Source of the DNA: Hyalangium gracile
Lineage (GTDB): Bacteria > Myxococcota > Myxococcia > Myxococcales > Myxococcaceae
Direction of reading: 5' to 3'
DNA length: 64,000 bases
Assembly (NCBI RefSeq): GCF_020103725.1
Contig: NZ_JAHXBG010000014.1
Coordinates: 124,001-188,000 of the forward strand
The position numbers were made by a program, and so were the translations under genes. Under the pieces are notes generated by a model. It saw only the letters and a program-made list of their open reading frames with translations. It did not search any database and had not been told where the DNA came from. Shown in pieces: positions 52,174-60,906 of this stretch (position 1 is its first letter; every line of letters starts with the position of its first letter).

Positions 52174-53634
52174 ATGAAACGATCCGACCGTCAGGCCTCG
52201 AAGAAGTCGCCCTCGAAGAAGTCGCCCTCGAAGAACAAACCCTCCGCGAAGCCCTCGCGCCCGAAAGACTCCGCCGAGCGGGGCTCTCGCGAGAGCGCCC
52301 GGGCCCACAGCATGCGCCCGCTGCGTGAGGACCTCGTCCTCCAGGCCAGCCTCGAGGCCTACGGCATGGTGCGCCACGAGGGCCGCCTGTCCGATCGGGC
52401 GCTCGACTTCACCCTGCGGCGCAAGGCGCACCTGTACTCGACCGAGCGTCGCGCCGTCGCGGAGCGCGTCTACGCCCTGCTGCGCCGCCAGCGCACGGTG
52501 GACTATCTGCTCTCCCACGCGCGCCCCGGCTTCGAGCAGCTGCAGACCACCCGGCAGGACGTGCTGCGGCTGGCCGCCTCGCGCATCCTCCACGGCGAGG
52601 CCGCGCGGCAGGTGGCCCGGGACTCCGCGCTGACGGGCGCGGATGCCGCGGCGCTGGACGCCCTGCCGGAGGCGGCCGCCGCGCTGGACTCGCTGCCCGC
52701 GAACCAGCGCTTCCCCCTGGCGGCCTCCCTGCCCGACTTCCTGGCGGAGAAGTTCCGGGAGACCTTCGGCGAGGACGCCGAGCGCGCCGCCGAGGCGATG
52801 AACGAGCGCGCTCCCCTGACCGCCCGCGTCAACCTGCTCAAGACCACGCGCGAGGCCCTGCTGGAGCGCCTGAAGGCCGAGGGCGTCGAGTGCCAGCCCA
52901 CGCCGCTGTCCCCCATGGGCGTGTGGCTGGAGACGCGCGTCAACGCCTTCTCGCTGGAGAGCTTCCGGGAGGGGCTCTTCGAGCTGCAGGACGAGGGCAG
53001 CCAGCTGCTCGGCATGCTGGTGGACGCGCCGCCCACGCGGGTGGTGGATGCCTGCGCGGGCGCGGGCGGCAAGACGCTGCAGCTCGCCGCGCAGATGAAG
53101 AACCGGGGCGATCTGCACGCGCTGGACGTGGATGAGGGCCGCATCGACGAGCTGCGCAAGCGCGCCCGCCGCGACGGCGTCCACAACGTCCGCACCCAGG
53201 TCATCCCGCCCGAGGGCCCCACCGCGGACGAGGCCCTGGTACCGCTGAAGGACAAGGCGGACCGGGTGCTGGTGGACGCCCCGTGCAGCGGCACCGGCAC
53301 CTACCGCCGCAAGCCAGACGCGCGCTACCGGCTGGGGCCCGACGAGCTGGCGAACCACGTGGCCCGGCAGAAGGCGCTGCTGGAGCGCTTCTCCACCCTG
53401 GTGAAGCCGGGCGGCCGGCTCATCTACGGCACGTGCAGCATCCTCAGGGAGGAGAACGAGGCGGTGGTGGAGGACTTCCTGGCGCGCCACCCGGACTTCT
53501 CCGTGCGCCCGGTGACGGAGGAGCTGGGCCCGGAGCTGGGGGCGAAGGTGAGCCGTGGCCCCTTCCTGCGGCTGGCCCCTCATCTGCACGGGACGGACGG
53601 GTTCTTCGGGGCCATCCTGGTCCGGGCGAAGTAG
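52174..53634 (+). CDS. RsmB-like 16S rRNA cytosine-C5 methyltransferase
   Basis: A 486-aa RsmB/NOL1-type m5C methyltransferase. The NusB-like N-terminal helical domain (about 55-190) precedes the Rossmann core: VVDACAGAGGKTLQLA (SAM), LDVDEGRIDEL, VLVDAPCSGTGT (catalytic Cys) and IYGTCSILREENEAVV (second Cys). ATG 52174 has GGAG six bases upstream. The first 45 residues are a Lys/Ser/Pro-rich, disordered basic tail encoded partly by a 15-bp tandem repeat. It might methylate C967 of 16S rRNA as in E. coli; the target is not certain. Confidence 0.88.
   Translation: MKRSDRQASKKSPSKKSPSKNKPSAKPSRPKDSAERGSRESARAHSMRPLREDLVLQASLEAYGMVRHEGRLSDRALDFTLRRKAHLYSTERRAVAERVYALLRRQRTVDYLLSHARPGFEQLQTTRQDVLRLAASRILHGEAARQVARDSALTGADAAALDALPEAAAALDSLPANQRFPLAASLPDFLAEKFRETFGEDAERAAEAMNERAPLTARVNLLKTTREALLERLKAEGVECQPTPLSPMGVWLETRVNAFSLESFREGLFELQDEGSQLLGMLVDAPPTRVVDACAGAGGKTLQLAAQMKNRGDLHALDVDEGRIDELRKRARRDGVHNVRTQVIPPEGPTADEALVPLKDKADRVLVDAPCSGTGTYRRKPDARYRLGPDELANHVARQKALLERFSTLVKPGGRLIYGTCSILREENEAVVEDFLARHPDFSVRPVTEELGPELGAKVSRGPFLRLAPHLHGTDGFFGAILVRAK
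52198..52235. repeat. 15-bp tandem duplication inside the RsmB-like gene
   Basis: TCGAAGAAGTCGCCC occurs twice in direct succession (52198-52212, 52213-52227), with an 8-base start of a third copy to 52235. It encodes KKSPS units in the basic head and keeps the frame, so copy number could change by slippage without breaking the gene. Confidence 0.8.
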
Positions 53635-53666
53635 TCTCTCGCAACCCGCACCACGGAGCCTTCGTA

Positions 53667-55436
53667 ATGCCGGAAGCCGTCCAGTATCGCGTCTCGATGC
53701 CCCGCCCGCATTCGCACCTGTTCGAGGTGACGGCCGTCTTCCCCGCGGGCCCCGAGGTACTCGACGCCGTGCTGCCCGTGTGGACGCCGGGCAGCTACCT
53801 GGTCAGGGAGTACGCGCGCCACATCCAGGACGTGACGGCCACGGACTCGCAGGGCGAGCCGCTCCCGGTGCAGCGCGCGGACAAGCGCACCTTCCGCGTC
53901 CGCGCCGGCGGCGAGTCGGTGACGCTGCGCTACCGCGTCTACGCCAACGAGCTGACGGTGCGCACCAGCCACCTGGACGGCTCGCACGGCTACTTCAACG
54001 GCGCCACCCTCTTCCTCTACACGGAGGCCACCCGCAACCTGGAGCACCGTGTCCAGGTGACGGCTCCCGAGGGCTGGCGGGCGTTCAGCGCGTTGGATCA
54101 GAAGAACGGCACCTTCGTGGCGCCGGACTACGACACGCTGGTGGACAGCCCCTTCGAGGTCGGCCCCCACACGCCGCTGACCTTCGTCGCCGCGGGCGTG
54201 CCGCACGAGGTGATCGTCTGGGGCGACACGGTGCCGGATCCGGAGAAGCTGACGGCGGACCTGCAGCGCGTCTGCGAGACGGAGGCGCGGCTGTTCGGCG
54301 GGCTGCCGATGCGGCGCTACGTGTTCCTGGTGTACCTGGCGGACAAGGGGCGCGGCGGGCTGGAGCACCAGGCCTCCACGGCGCTGCTCTTCCCCCGCTC
54401 GGCGCTGCAGAGCACCCGCGGCTGGGAGGACTTCCTCACCCTGGCGGCGCACGAGTACTTCCACCTGTGGAACATCAAGCGCATCAAGCCCCGCGCGCTG
54501 GTGCCCTTCGACTACTCGCAGGAGAACTACACCACCCTGCTCTGGGCCTTCGAGGGGATGACGTCGTACTACGACAACCTCTTCGTGCGCCGGGCGGGCC
54601 TCATGTCCGCCCAGCGCTACCTCACGCGGCTGGGCGAGACGCTCACCACCCTGCACGGCACGCCGGGCCGCCGGGTGCAGACGCTGGCGGACGCGTCGCT
54701 GATGAGCTGGATCAAGCACTACCGGCCGGACGAGAACTCGGCCAACAGCGCCATCTCCTACTACCTCAAGGGCGAGGTGGTGTGCGCGCTGCTGGATCTG
54801 GAGATCCGCCGCGCCACCGGAGACGCCAAGGGCCTGGACGACGTGGTGCGCCTGCTGTGGCAGCGCTACGGGGACGGCTCGGGCGTGCCGGAGAACGGCG
54901 TGGAGGCGGCCGTCAGCGAGGTGGCGGGCAGGGACATGACGGCCTTCTTCGATCGCGCGGTGCGCTCCACGGAGGAGCTGGACTACTCCGTCTTCTCGCA
55001 CGTGGGCCTCGAGGTGGGCTTCCGGGTGCGCGAGTCCACCAGCGACAAGGGCGGCACGCCTCCGCCATCCCGGAAGAGCACCGAGAAGCCCAAGGGCTGG
55101 CTCGGCCTGGGCCTCAAGGGCAGCGCCACGGTGGCCTCGGTGGCGGAAGGCTCGCCCGCGATGGAGGCCGGGCTCTACCCCGAGGACGAGGTGGTGGCGC
55201 TGGACGGCTACAAGGTGGACGGGGCGGGCCTGGTGAGCCGGTGCGAGGACCGACGCCCGGGTGAGACGGTCCGGGTGACGCTGTTCCGCCGCGACAAGCT
55301 GATGGAGCTCGTCGTGGTGCTGGGCCAGAAACCGGCGGACGTGGCGTACCTGACGCGCGCCGACAAGCCCACCGAGGCGCAGAAGGCCGCCTTCCAGGCC
55401 TGGCTGGGCACGGCGTGGGACGACGCAGTCGGTTAG
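53667..55436 (+). CDS. M61 glycyl-aminopeptidase-family protein with PDZ domain
   Basis: M61 peptidases remove N-terminal Gly/Ala residues. The 589-aa protein has the zinc site HEYFHLWNIKRIKPR (near 260), FEGMTSYYDNL downstream and a PDZ domain at about 475-565 (LGLGLKGSATVASVAEGSPAMEAGL ... DGYKV). There is no signal peptide, so it is a cytoplasmic member. GGAG lies nine bases before ATG 53667. It starts 32 nt after the RNA methyltransferase gene and 24 nt before the B-box gene. Confidence 0.9.
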   Translation: MPEAVQYRVSMPRPHSHLFEVTAVFPAGPEVLDAVLPVWTPGSYLVREYARHIQDVTATDSQGEPLPVQRADKRTFRVRAGGESVTLRYRVYANELTVRTSHLDGSHGYFNGATLFLYTEATRNLEHRVQVTAPEGWRAFSALDQKNGTFVAPDYDTLVDSPFEVGPHTPLTFVAAGVPHEVIVWGDTVPDPEKLTADLQRVCETEARLFGGLPMRRYVFLVYLADKGRGGLEHQASTALLFPRSALQSTRGWEDFLTLAAHEYFHLWNIKRIKPRALVPFDYSQENYTTLLWAFEGMTSYYDNLFVRRAGLMSAQRYLTRLGETLTTLHGTPGRRVQTLADASLMSWIKHYRPDENSANSAISYYLKGEVVCALLDLEIRRATGDAKGLDDVVRLLWQRYGDGSGVPENGVEAAVSEVAGRDMTAFFDRAVRSTEELDYSVFSHVGLEVGFRVRESTSDKGGTPPPSRKSTEKPKGWLGLGLKGSATVASVAEGSPAMEAGLYPEDEVVALDGYKVDGAGLVSRCEDRRPGETVRVTLFRRDKLMELVVVLGQKPADVAYLTRADKPTEAQKAAFQAWLGTAWDDAVG

Positions 55437-55460
55437 AATCCCCTCTCCATGAGGGGGACC

Positions 55461-56912
55461 ATGGAGAAGCCCACACCCACCCACTGCCAACGACACCCCG
55501 ACGCCGTGGCGGGTTGGAGCTGCGACAACTGCCAGGCCTTGCTGTGCCCGGACTGCGTCGCGACGCGGCGCTCGCTGTCCACGGAGTACCTCTCCTGCGG
55601 CCTGTGCCAGGGCCGGGCGATGCCCAGGGTCGTCCACCGCTCGCGCACCCCGCTGGCCCAGCGGCTGCGCAAGGCGTGGCGCTATCCGTTCAACCAGACC
55701 GGGATGGCGGTGCTCATCGGGCTCAGCTTCCTGCTGACCGTCTGCCGGTGGGCCGCCGAAGCCACCTTCCTGCTGCTCAAGTTCCTGCCCATGGTGATCG
55801 GGCTGGGGATCTTCTGGGGCGCCTTCTTCCACATCGTCCGCACCACGGCCCGTGGCGAGCACGAGATGGACACGCCGGACTACTCGGAGGTCTTCTCCGA
55901 CTGCGTGGTCCCCGCCATGCGCGGGCTGGTGGGCACGTCGCTGCTGTGGGTGCCCGGGCTGCTCTACCTGCGCTACGTCCGCCGCTGGGACGTGAGCAAG
56001 CCGATGGATGATCTGCTCTCCAAGCCGGCCTTCTACGTCACCGGCGGGCTGCCCCAGCTCGACTGGAGCCAGGTGGTGTGGGATCCGGTCCTCTGGCTGA
56101 TCGTCCTCGCCGGGGCCCTCTACCTGCCCATGGTGCTGCTGCTGTCGGCGGCCGGGAAGAGCGTGTGGACGATGCTCAACCCGCTGGCGGTCCTGGGCGC
56201 CGCGCGCCGCCTGGGCCGGGACTTCCTGCTCACGCTGGGCGCGCTGGCCGTGCTCGCCGTGGCGCTCGTGGTCGGGCAGCTGGTGGCCACGGGCCTGCTG
56301 CGGCTGGAGCTGCCCCTCTTCTCGAGGTGGGCGGCCGAGCTGGTGACGTGCATCGCGCCCTTCCTCATGGCGCACGTGCTCGGGCTGCTCCTGTACAGCC
56401 GCGGGGACGAGCTCGGCTATGGCGCGCCCTCGGACTACCTGGAGCCCGTGCTGGGAGCGACCCGGCCGCGCGTGGAGGCCCCGGCCCTGCGCGTCGCCCC
56501 GGCTGCCCCGGCGGAGCCCGCGCCCGAGGCTTCCGCCTCCCTCACCGAGACGCTGTCCGCGCTGACGCAGGCGGTGGGAGCGCAGGACTCGGGCAAGGCG
56601 CTGGCGCTCTACGCCGGGCTCAGCGAGCCGCGCTTCCTCAAGCAGGTCGAGCCGGCCCACCACCTCTTCGTGGGCCAGGCCGCCGTGGCCCAGGGGCAGT
56701 ACCCGCTGGCCGTGAAGGCGCTGGAGACGGCGGCGGACGTGGCGCCGGATGGCCCGGAGGCCTCGCGGGCGCTGGTGCTGCTGGCGCGCGTCTATGGCGA
56801 GCGGCTGAAGGAGCCCGAGCGCGCCGCGAGCATCTACCGCTACGTCGTTCACCGGTATCCGAACACGGACGCATCGCGGTTCGCGAGCAGGCACCTTTCG
56901 CCGACTTCCTGA
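55461..56912 (+). CDS. B-box zinc finger / DUF4013-like membrane protein with TPR tail
   Basis: About 483 aa. The N-terminal B-box-like finger (CQRHPDAVAGWSCDNCQALLCPDC, then CGLC) precedes about six membrane helices (85-310) resembling DUF4013. The cytoplasmic tail after 360 has TPR-like helices (LSALTQAVGAQDSGKALALYAGL ... YPLAVKALETAADVAPDGPEA). ATG 55461 follows GAGG at six bases; ATG 55449 is the alternative. Such B-box membrane proteins are frequent in myxobacteria; function unknown. Confidence 0.75.
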   Translation: MEKPTPTHCQRHPDAVAGWSCDNCQALLCPDCVATRRSLSTEYLSCGLCQGRAMPRVVHRSRTPLAQRLRKAWRYPFNQTGMAVLIGLSFLLTVCRWAAEATFLLLKFLPMVIGLGIFWGAFFHIVRTTARGEHEMDTPDYSEVFSDCVVPAMRGLVGTSLLWVPGLLYLRYVRRWDVSKPMDDLLSKPAFYVTGGLPQLDWSQVVWDPVLWLIVLAGALYLPMVLLLSAAGKSVWTMLNPLAVLGAARRLGRDFLLTLGALAVLAVALVVGQLVATGLLRLELPLFSRWAAELVTCIAPFLMAHVLGLLLYSRGDELGYGAPSDYLEPVLGATRPRVEAPALRVAPAAPAEPAPEASASLTETLSALTQAVGAQDSGKALALYAGLSEPRFLKQVEPAHHLFVGQAAVAQGQYPLAVKALETAADVAPDGPEASRALVLLARVYGERLKEPERAASIYRYVVHRYPNTDASRFASRHLSPTS

Positions 56913-56957
56913 CGTTGCGTGTTGCCGCGCCGAGGGGCCAGTACCAGCTTCGGAGCC

Positions 56958-57341
56958 ATGCCTCGGTTGAGAATCCTCTCGGTACTGCTGGGCCTCGCCT
57001 GCCTGCCCGCCTGTGACAACAGGCCCGTGGTGGACAGAAGTGGGGGCGTCTGCTCGGAGGGGTTGGTGTCGTTGAAGGTGGAGGTCGTCACGGCGGAGGG
57101 CGTCCGGGTCAAGGGCGCCACCATCACCGCGACGAATGAGGAGACGCTGGAGAGCATCACCGGCATCACCAACGAGCAGGGCTTCAGCAGGGCGGTGAAC
57201 GAGACGCTCGCTCCAGGCGTCACGCGCCTGTACGCCACGGCGGGCTCCAAGGTATCCCCCGCCACCCAGGTGGAGTGGGTGTGCGACGACTGCCACTGTG
57301 AGCCCACTCCGGACACGGTGACGTTGCAGCTCAACCCATAG
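56958..57341 (+). CDS. small lipoprotein with carboxypeptidase-regulatory-like domain
   Basis: A 127-aa protein whose signal (MPRLRILSVLLGLACLPAC) ends in a lipobox followed by Asp. The rest is a transthyretin-like beta fold (LVSLKVEVVTAEGVRVKGATITATNEETLESITG) plus a terminal CDDCHC cluster that could form a disulfide or metal site. It lies between the B-box gene and rnhB. Function unknown. Confidence 0.75.
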   Translation: MPRLRILSVLLGLACLPACDNRPVVDRSGGVCSEGLVSLKVEVVTAEGVRVKGATITATNEETLESITGITNEQGFSRAVNETLAPGVTRLYATAGSKVSPATQVEWVCDDCHCEPTPDTVTLQLNP

Positions 57342-57429
57342 CGTCCACTACCTGTGGGGTAGGCGCTCTGGCGAGCCTCCCAATTCGGAGGTTGTTCGGC
57401 GATCGGTGGGTCGCTAGCCTTCGGGAGTC

Positions 57430-58284
57430 ATGCCGAGCCTGGAAGAACTGCTGCAAACGCCCCTCTCGGAGCTCACCGAGCGCTTCATCGAGCGCTGTCA
57501 GCCGGTGCCGCACGGCCTGCTGGCCGCGCTGGAGGCGGACGGTCGGCAAGGGGCTCGGACGCTCGCTCGCCGCATCCGGGCCCGGCAGGAGAAGAACCGC
57601 TCGGAGGGCCAGCGGCTGCGCCACCTGCTGCGCTACGAGGTGGAGCTGTGGACGCAGGGCATGGAGCGGGTGGCCGGGGTGGATGAGGCGGGGATGGCTC
57701 CGCTGGCGGGCCCGGTGGTGGCCGCGGCGGCCATCCTGCCGAAGAACTACCGACTCAAGGGGTTGGACGACTCGAAGAAGATCCTCGACGAGGAGAAGCG
57801 CGAGGAGCTGGCCGTGGCCATCAAGCGGGACGCGGTGGCCTGGGCGGTGGGCGTGGCGGAGGTGGAGGAGATCGACCGCATCAACATCTACCACGCGGGG
57901 TTGCTGGCCATGCGGCGCGCGGTGCAGGCGCTGACGCTGGCACCGGAGTACGCGCTGGTGGACGCTCGGACGATTCCCGAGTGCCCGTGTCCGCAGAAGG
58001 GCATCGTCCACGGGGACGCGCTGTCGATGAGCATCGCGGCGGCGTCGATCATCGCGAAGACGACGCGGGATCGGATGATGGCGGAGCTGGATGCGCAGTA
58101 CCCGGGCTACGGGCTGGCCTCGCACAAGGGCTACCCGACGCCGCAGCACTTTCAGGCCATCAAGGAGAAGGGCGTGTTGCCGATCCACCGGCGGAGCTTC
58201 GGGCCGGTGCGGGAGGCGCTGGGGCTGGTGCCCCTGCAGGAGGAGCTGTTCCCCCCACCACCGCCGCCTCCTCCCCGTCCGTGA
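57430..58284 (+). CDS. rnhB: ribonuclease HII with altered GRG motif and extended N-terminus
   Basis: RNase HII cuts RNA in DNA hybrids and at single ribonucleotides. The four metal acids are in place: D85 and E86 in [17 protein letters not shown]178 in VDART, and D214 in [12 protein letters not shown]. The usual GRG after DEA reads GMA here (residues 88-90), so the Arg that helps recognise the ribonucleotide is absent. The first 78 residues are a helical extension unlike the ~200-aa family norm. A Pro run ends the protein. Its TGA overlaps the next GTG. Confidence 0.88.
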   Translation: MPSLEELLQTPLSELTERFIERCQPVPHGLLAALEADGRQGARTLARRIRARQEKNRSEGQRLRHLLRYEVELWTQGMERVAGVDEAGMAPLAGPVVAAAAILPKNYRLKGLDDSKKILDEEKREELAVAIKRDAVAWAVGVAEVEEIDRINIYHAGLLAMRRAVQALTLAPEYALVDARTIPECPCPQKGIVHGDALSMSIAAASIIAKTTRDRMMAELDAQYPGYGLASHKGYPTPQHFQAIKEKGVLPIHRRSFGPVREALGLVPLQEELFPPPPPPPPRP

Positions 58285-58910
58285 GCGCCGATCGCGATAT
58301 CGACGAGTGGCTGGCAGAGCGAGGCATCACGCCTCCTGACTCCCGTACAAGAGCCCGAGCGGCGCTGGAAGCAGCGAAGATCATCAACCCGAAGAAGGCT
58401 CGCATGAGCGAGCAGAAGCTGGAGCGCGCGGAGGCGGAGCTGGCCGAGCGCTTCTTCCGGGTGTGCAGCGCGGCGGCATGCGCGCAGGTGGCTGGCGCGA
58501 GCGGCCGGGAGCCGCTGTTGGTGGAGCCACGGACGTACTGCGAGAGCTGCGGAGGTTCGAACAACCGGCGCGCGGTGACGGACTTCCTGGAGGCCTGCCA
58601 GCGCAAGGGCGTGAGGCGGGTGGTGATCGTGGGCGGCTCGCCGGCGGTGCGGGAGGAGCTGGAGGATCAGCTCGCCGGGCACGTGGAGCTGCGCATGGTG
58701 GACGGCACGGAGCGACATACGGGAGAGAAGGCCCGGCACAACCTGGAGTGGGCGGACCTGGTGCTGGTGTGGGGCGCCACGGAGCTGCACCACAAGGTGA
58801 GCGCGCACTACACGGGTGGGCCGCCAGCGACGAGCCGCAAGGTGATCCACGTCACCCGTCGCGGCGTCGCCGCGCTGCTGGCCGAGGCCATCACGCACCT
58901 GAAGCGGTGA
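58281..58910 (+). CDS. DUF2325-like protein with zinc finger
   Basis: A 209-aa protein from GTG 58281 overlapping the rnhB stop (GTGA), so translationally coupled. It has a helical head, a C-x2-C site ([10 protein letters not shown]) and a C-terminal alpha/beta domain [18 protein letters not shown] ... [17 protein letters not shown], which matches DUF2325 by pattern (VGG start, D-LV near the end). It is possibly a nucleotide- or RNA-binding accessory to RNase HII; only the coupling supports that. Confidence 0.7.
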   Translation: MSADRDIDEWLAERGITPPDSRTRARAALEAAKIINPKKARMSEQKLERAEAELAERFFRVCSAAACAQVAGASGREPLLVEPRTYCESCGGSNNRRAVTDFLEACQRKGVRRVVIVGGSPAVREELEDQLAGHVELRMVDGTERHTGEKARHNLEWADLVLVWGATELHHKVSAHYTGGPPATSRKVIHVTRRGVAALLAEAITHLKR

Positions 58911-58915
58911 CTGCC

Positions 58916-59794
58916 ATGGCTCTGACGAGGCCAGCGTCCTTGGTGGTGGGGTTGCTCACTCTAGCGCTGGCCTCCAGCGGCTGCCGGGAGCGTGCGGAGA
59001 AGCCGAAGCAAGGCTCCACGGCCCAGGCAAGCGCCGCGGACAGCGGCTACGCGTTGCTCGAAGGACACAGCGCGCCCTTCACCAAGCCGTCGGTGTTCCT
59101 GGACGGGAAGCCGGACCTGGAGAATCGCTACCCTTCGGTCGTGCAGGTCAAGTCGGGAGCCTCGACATCAGCGCAGGAGTGCAGCGGAGTGCTCATCGCT
59201 CCACGCTTCGTACTCACCGCGGCCCACTGCGTCTGTCGCGCCCATTCAGACTGTGAGTCGACTGCTACGGTGACAGCGGTGGCCTACCTTCCGTCGACAG
59301 ACGATGGAAGCGTGCGATCCCTACGCGAAGTCCACAGCGGCACGGTTCGGCCGCATCCCCAGTTCAAAGTCCCGCGTGGAGAGCCGACTCGTGCCGAGTC
59401 GAGCCATGCGGATCTCGCTGTCATCCTCCTGGATGAACCGGCCAGCTCCGACTTCCCACCCATCACGCTCTCGGACACTGAGCCCGACGCAAGTGAATCT
59501 CTCATCCTGGTGGGCTTCGGCAATGACGAGCGGCGCTTCAGCAAGCACCCGCTTCTGGAACCACTCAACCCGAAGAGCGACCTCATCGTGCTTCAGCCGC
59601 CTGCACGCGCCGCACACCAGGAAGATCTGGGTGGTCCCTGTCTGCGCGAGGCCCATGGACGTCCAGTCCTCGTAGGAATCTCCCGCAGAGGACTTGGCGT
59701 GGAGTCCACCTGCCTCCGCACGCAGACCTACAGGGCATGGCTGAACGAAGAACTCCAGCACGCAACCACAGTGCACCCTCCTCCCCATCCGTAG
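58916..59794 (+). CDS. trypsin-like lipoprotein with catalytic serine replaced (pseudo-protease)
   Basis: A 292-aa S1-family lipoprotein (signal ending ALASSGC). The fold is present: CSGVLIAPRFVLTAAHC gives the catalytic His (H104) and HADLAVILLDE the Asp (D166). The serine loop GDSGGP reads EDLGGP, so the nucleophile is Leu238 (codon CTG, 59627-59629). Activity as a protease is not expected. It may bind substrates or inhibit. It lies 5 nt after the DUF2325-like gene and 36 nt before a paralogue with an intact GDSGGG site. Confidence 0.85.
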   Translation: MALTRPASLVVGLLTLALASSGCRERAEKPKQGSTAQASAADSGYALLEGHSAPFTKPSVFLDGKPDLENRYPSVVQVKSGASTSAQECSGVLIAPRFVLTAAHCVCRAHSDCESTATVTAVAYLPSTDDGSVRSLREVHSGTVRPHPQFKVPRGEPTRAESSHADLAVILLDEPASSDFPPITLSDTEPDASESLILVGFGNDERRFSKHPLLEPLNPKSDLIVLQPPARAAHQEDLGGPCLREAHGRPVLVGISRRGLGVESTCLRTQTYRAWLNEELQHATTVHPPPHP

Positions 59795-59830
59795 AGAACC
59801 AATTACGGCACCCGTGCCTGGAGTGACCTG

Positions 59831-60874
59831 ATGCCTCGTAGCCCGTTGCTGCTAACGTTCAGCTGGTCACTCACCCTCATCCTCTTTCTCTGCGGAGGCT
59901 GCGCCTCCAGCTCCTCCCACTCAGCGACTCAAGCGCACGAACCGTTCATGGAGGCGGGCATCTCCGCTGTCTACCCGGGCCCCAGGGACACCAAGAACCG
60001 CTACCTCTCGAATGTCGCGATCCGCACCAACGCCAAGAAGGAGGACGGTTCCGAGCAGTGCAGTGGGGTGCTCATCAGCCCTCGGCACGTCCTGACAGCG
60101 GGCCATTGCGTGTGCCTGAAGAAGAAGTTCCTACCCACCGCACCCCAGCAGCACATCGCTCAAAGACTCCAGGAAGCCATGCCTTCCACTGGCAAGACCC
60201 GAGAGCAAAGAGCTGTGATCGATGCCGTGCGCAGCCGCATTCTCGAGCATGCCGCCACGATCATCGACCCATCGCTTTGTGCCACGTCTGTCAGCGTCCA
60301 GGTGGTGGAGTATCTCCCGTCAAAAGCCACGGCCAGATCCAGGCTTCTTCAAAGCGAGTACCTGGGGAGGGTCGTCCACCCTCACCCCCGCCTGCTGGTG
60401 CTCGACGACGCCAACGGTGTCTCGTGGTTCAGGGAGGCTGACCTGGCCCTCATCCACCTGGAATCCCCGGTGAGCGAACGCTTTCGCTCCATCAAGCTCC
60501 CGGAGAAGGATGTTCAGGCAGGTCATTCCATCGTCATGGTGGGTCACGGCTTCGGCGAGAACGGTGACACCACCAATGAGTTCGGTGATCGCCACTATGG
60601 GGAGAGCATCATCGACACGGTGGAGCGACTGCCTTCAGGCAGTGTGAAGTTCATTGCCCGTCTCCCGCCGCAGGGCTCCAAGCAAGCCCCCCGCGTCTAT
60701 GGTGGTGACAGCGGCGGGGGAGGCTTCAGCAAGGCCGATGACCGTGTGCTCATTGGAGTCATCAGCGCCATCGGGAAGGATGGCGCGTCCTCCATCTTCA
60801 CCAGCGTCTTTGCCTACGAAGACTGGCTGAAGCAGGAGCTGAACCACGAAGGTGCGGCAACCGTTGCTCCCTGA
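59831..60874 (+). CDS. trypsin-like serine protease lipoprotein, catalytic residues intact
   Basis: A 347-aa S1 protease anchored as lipoprotein (LFLCGGC lipobox). His92 (LTAGHC), Asp204 (READLALIHL) and Ser294 (YGGDSGGGGF) form the triad. About 60 extra residues lie between His and Asp compared with the preceding paralogue, mostly a charged helix. It is exported and likely acts on the cell surface, in line with predatory protein degradation. It converges with acs. Confidence 0.9.
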   Translation: MPRSPLLLTFSWSLTLILFLCGGCASSSSHSATQAHEPFMEAGISAVYPGPRDTKNRYLSNVAIRTNAKKEDGSEQCSGVLISPRHVLTAGHCVCLKKKFLPTAPQQHIAQRLQEAMPSTGKTREQRAVIDAVRSRILEHAATIIDPSLCATSVSVQVVEYLPSKATARSRLLQSEYLGRVVHPHPRLLVLDDANGVSWFREADLALIHLESPVSERFRSIKLPEKDVQAGHSIVMVGHGFGENGDTTNEFGDRHYGESIIDTVERLPSGSVKFIARLPPQGSKQAPRVYGGDSGGGGFSKADDRVLIGVISAIGKDGASSIFTSVFAYEDWLKQELNHEGAATVAP

Positions 60875-60906
60875 TTGCCACACCCGGGTACGCCCTTCGC
60901 CGCGCC

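Noticed and set aside
53580-57296. 1,238-codon minus-strand frame opposite the M61 and B-box genes
   Set aside because: Shadow frame of strongly coding plus-strand genes; composition is that of reversed codons.
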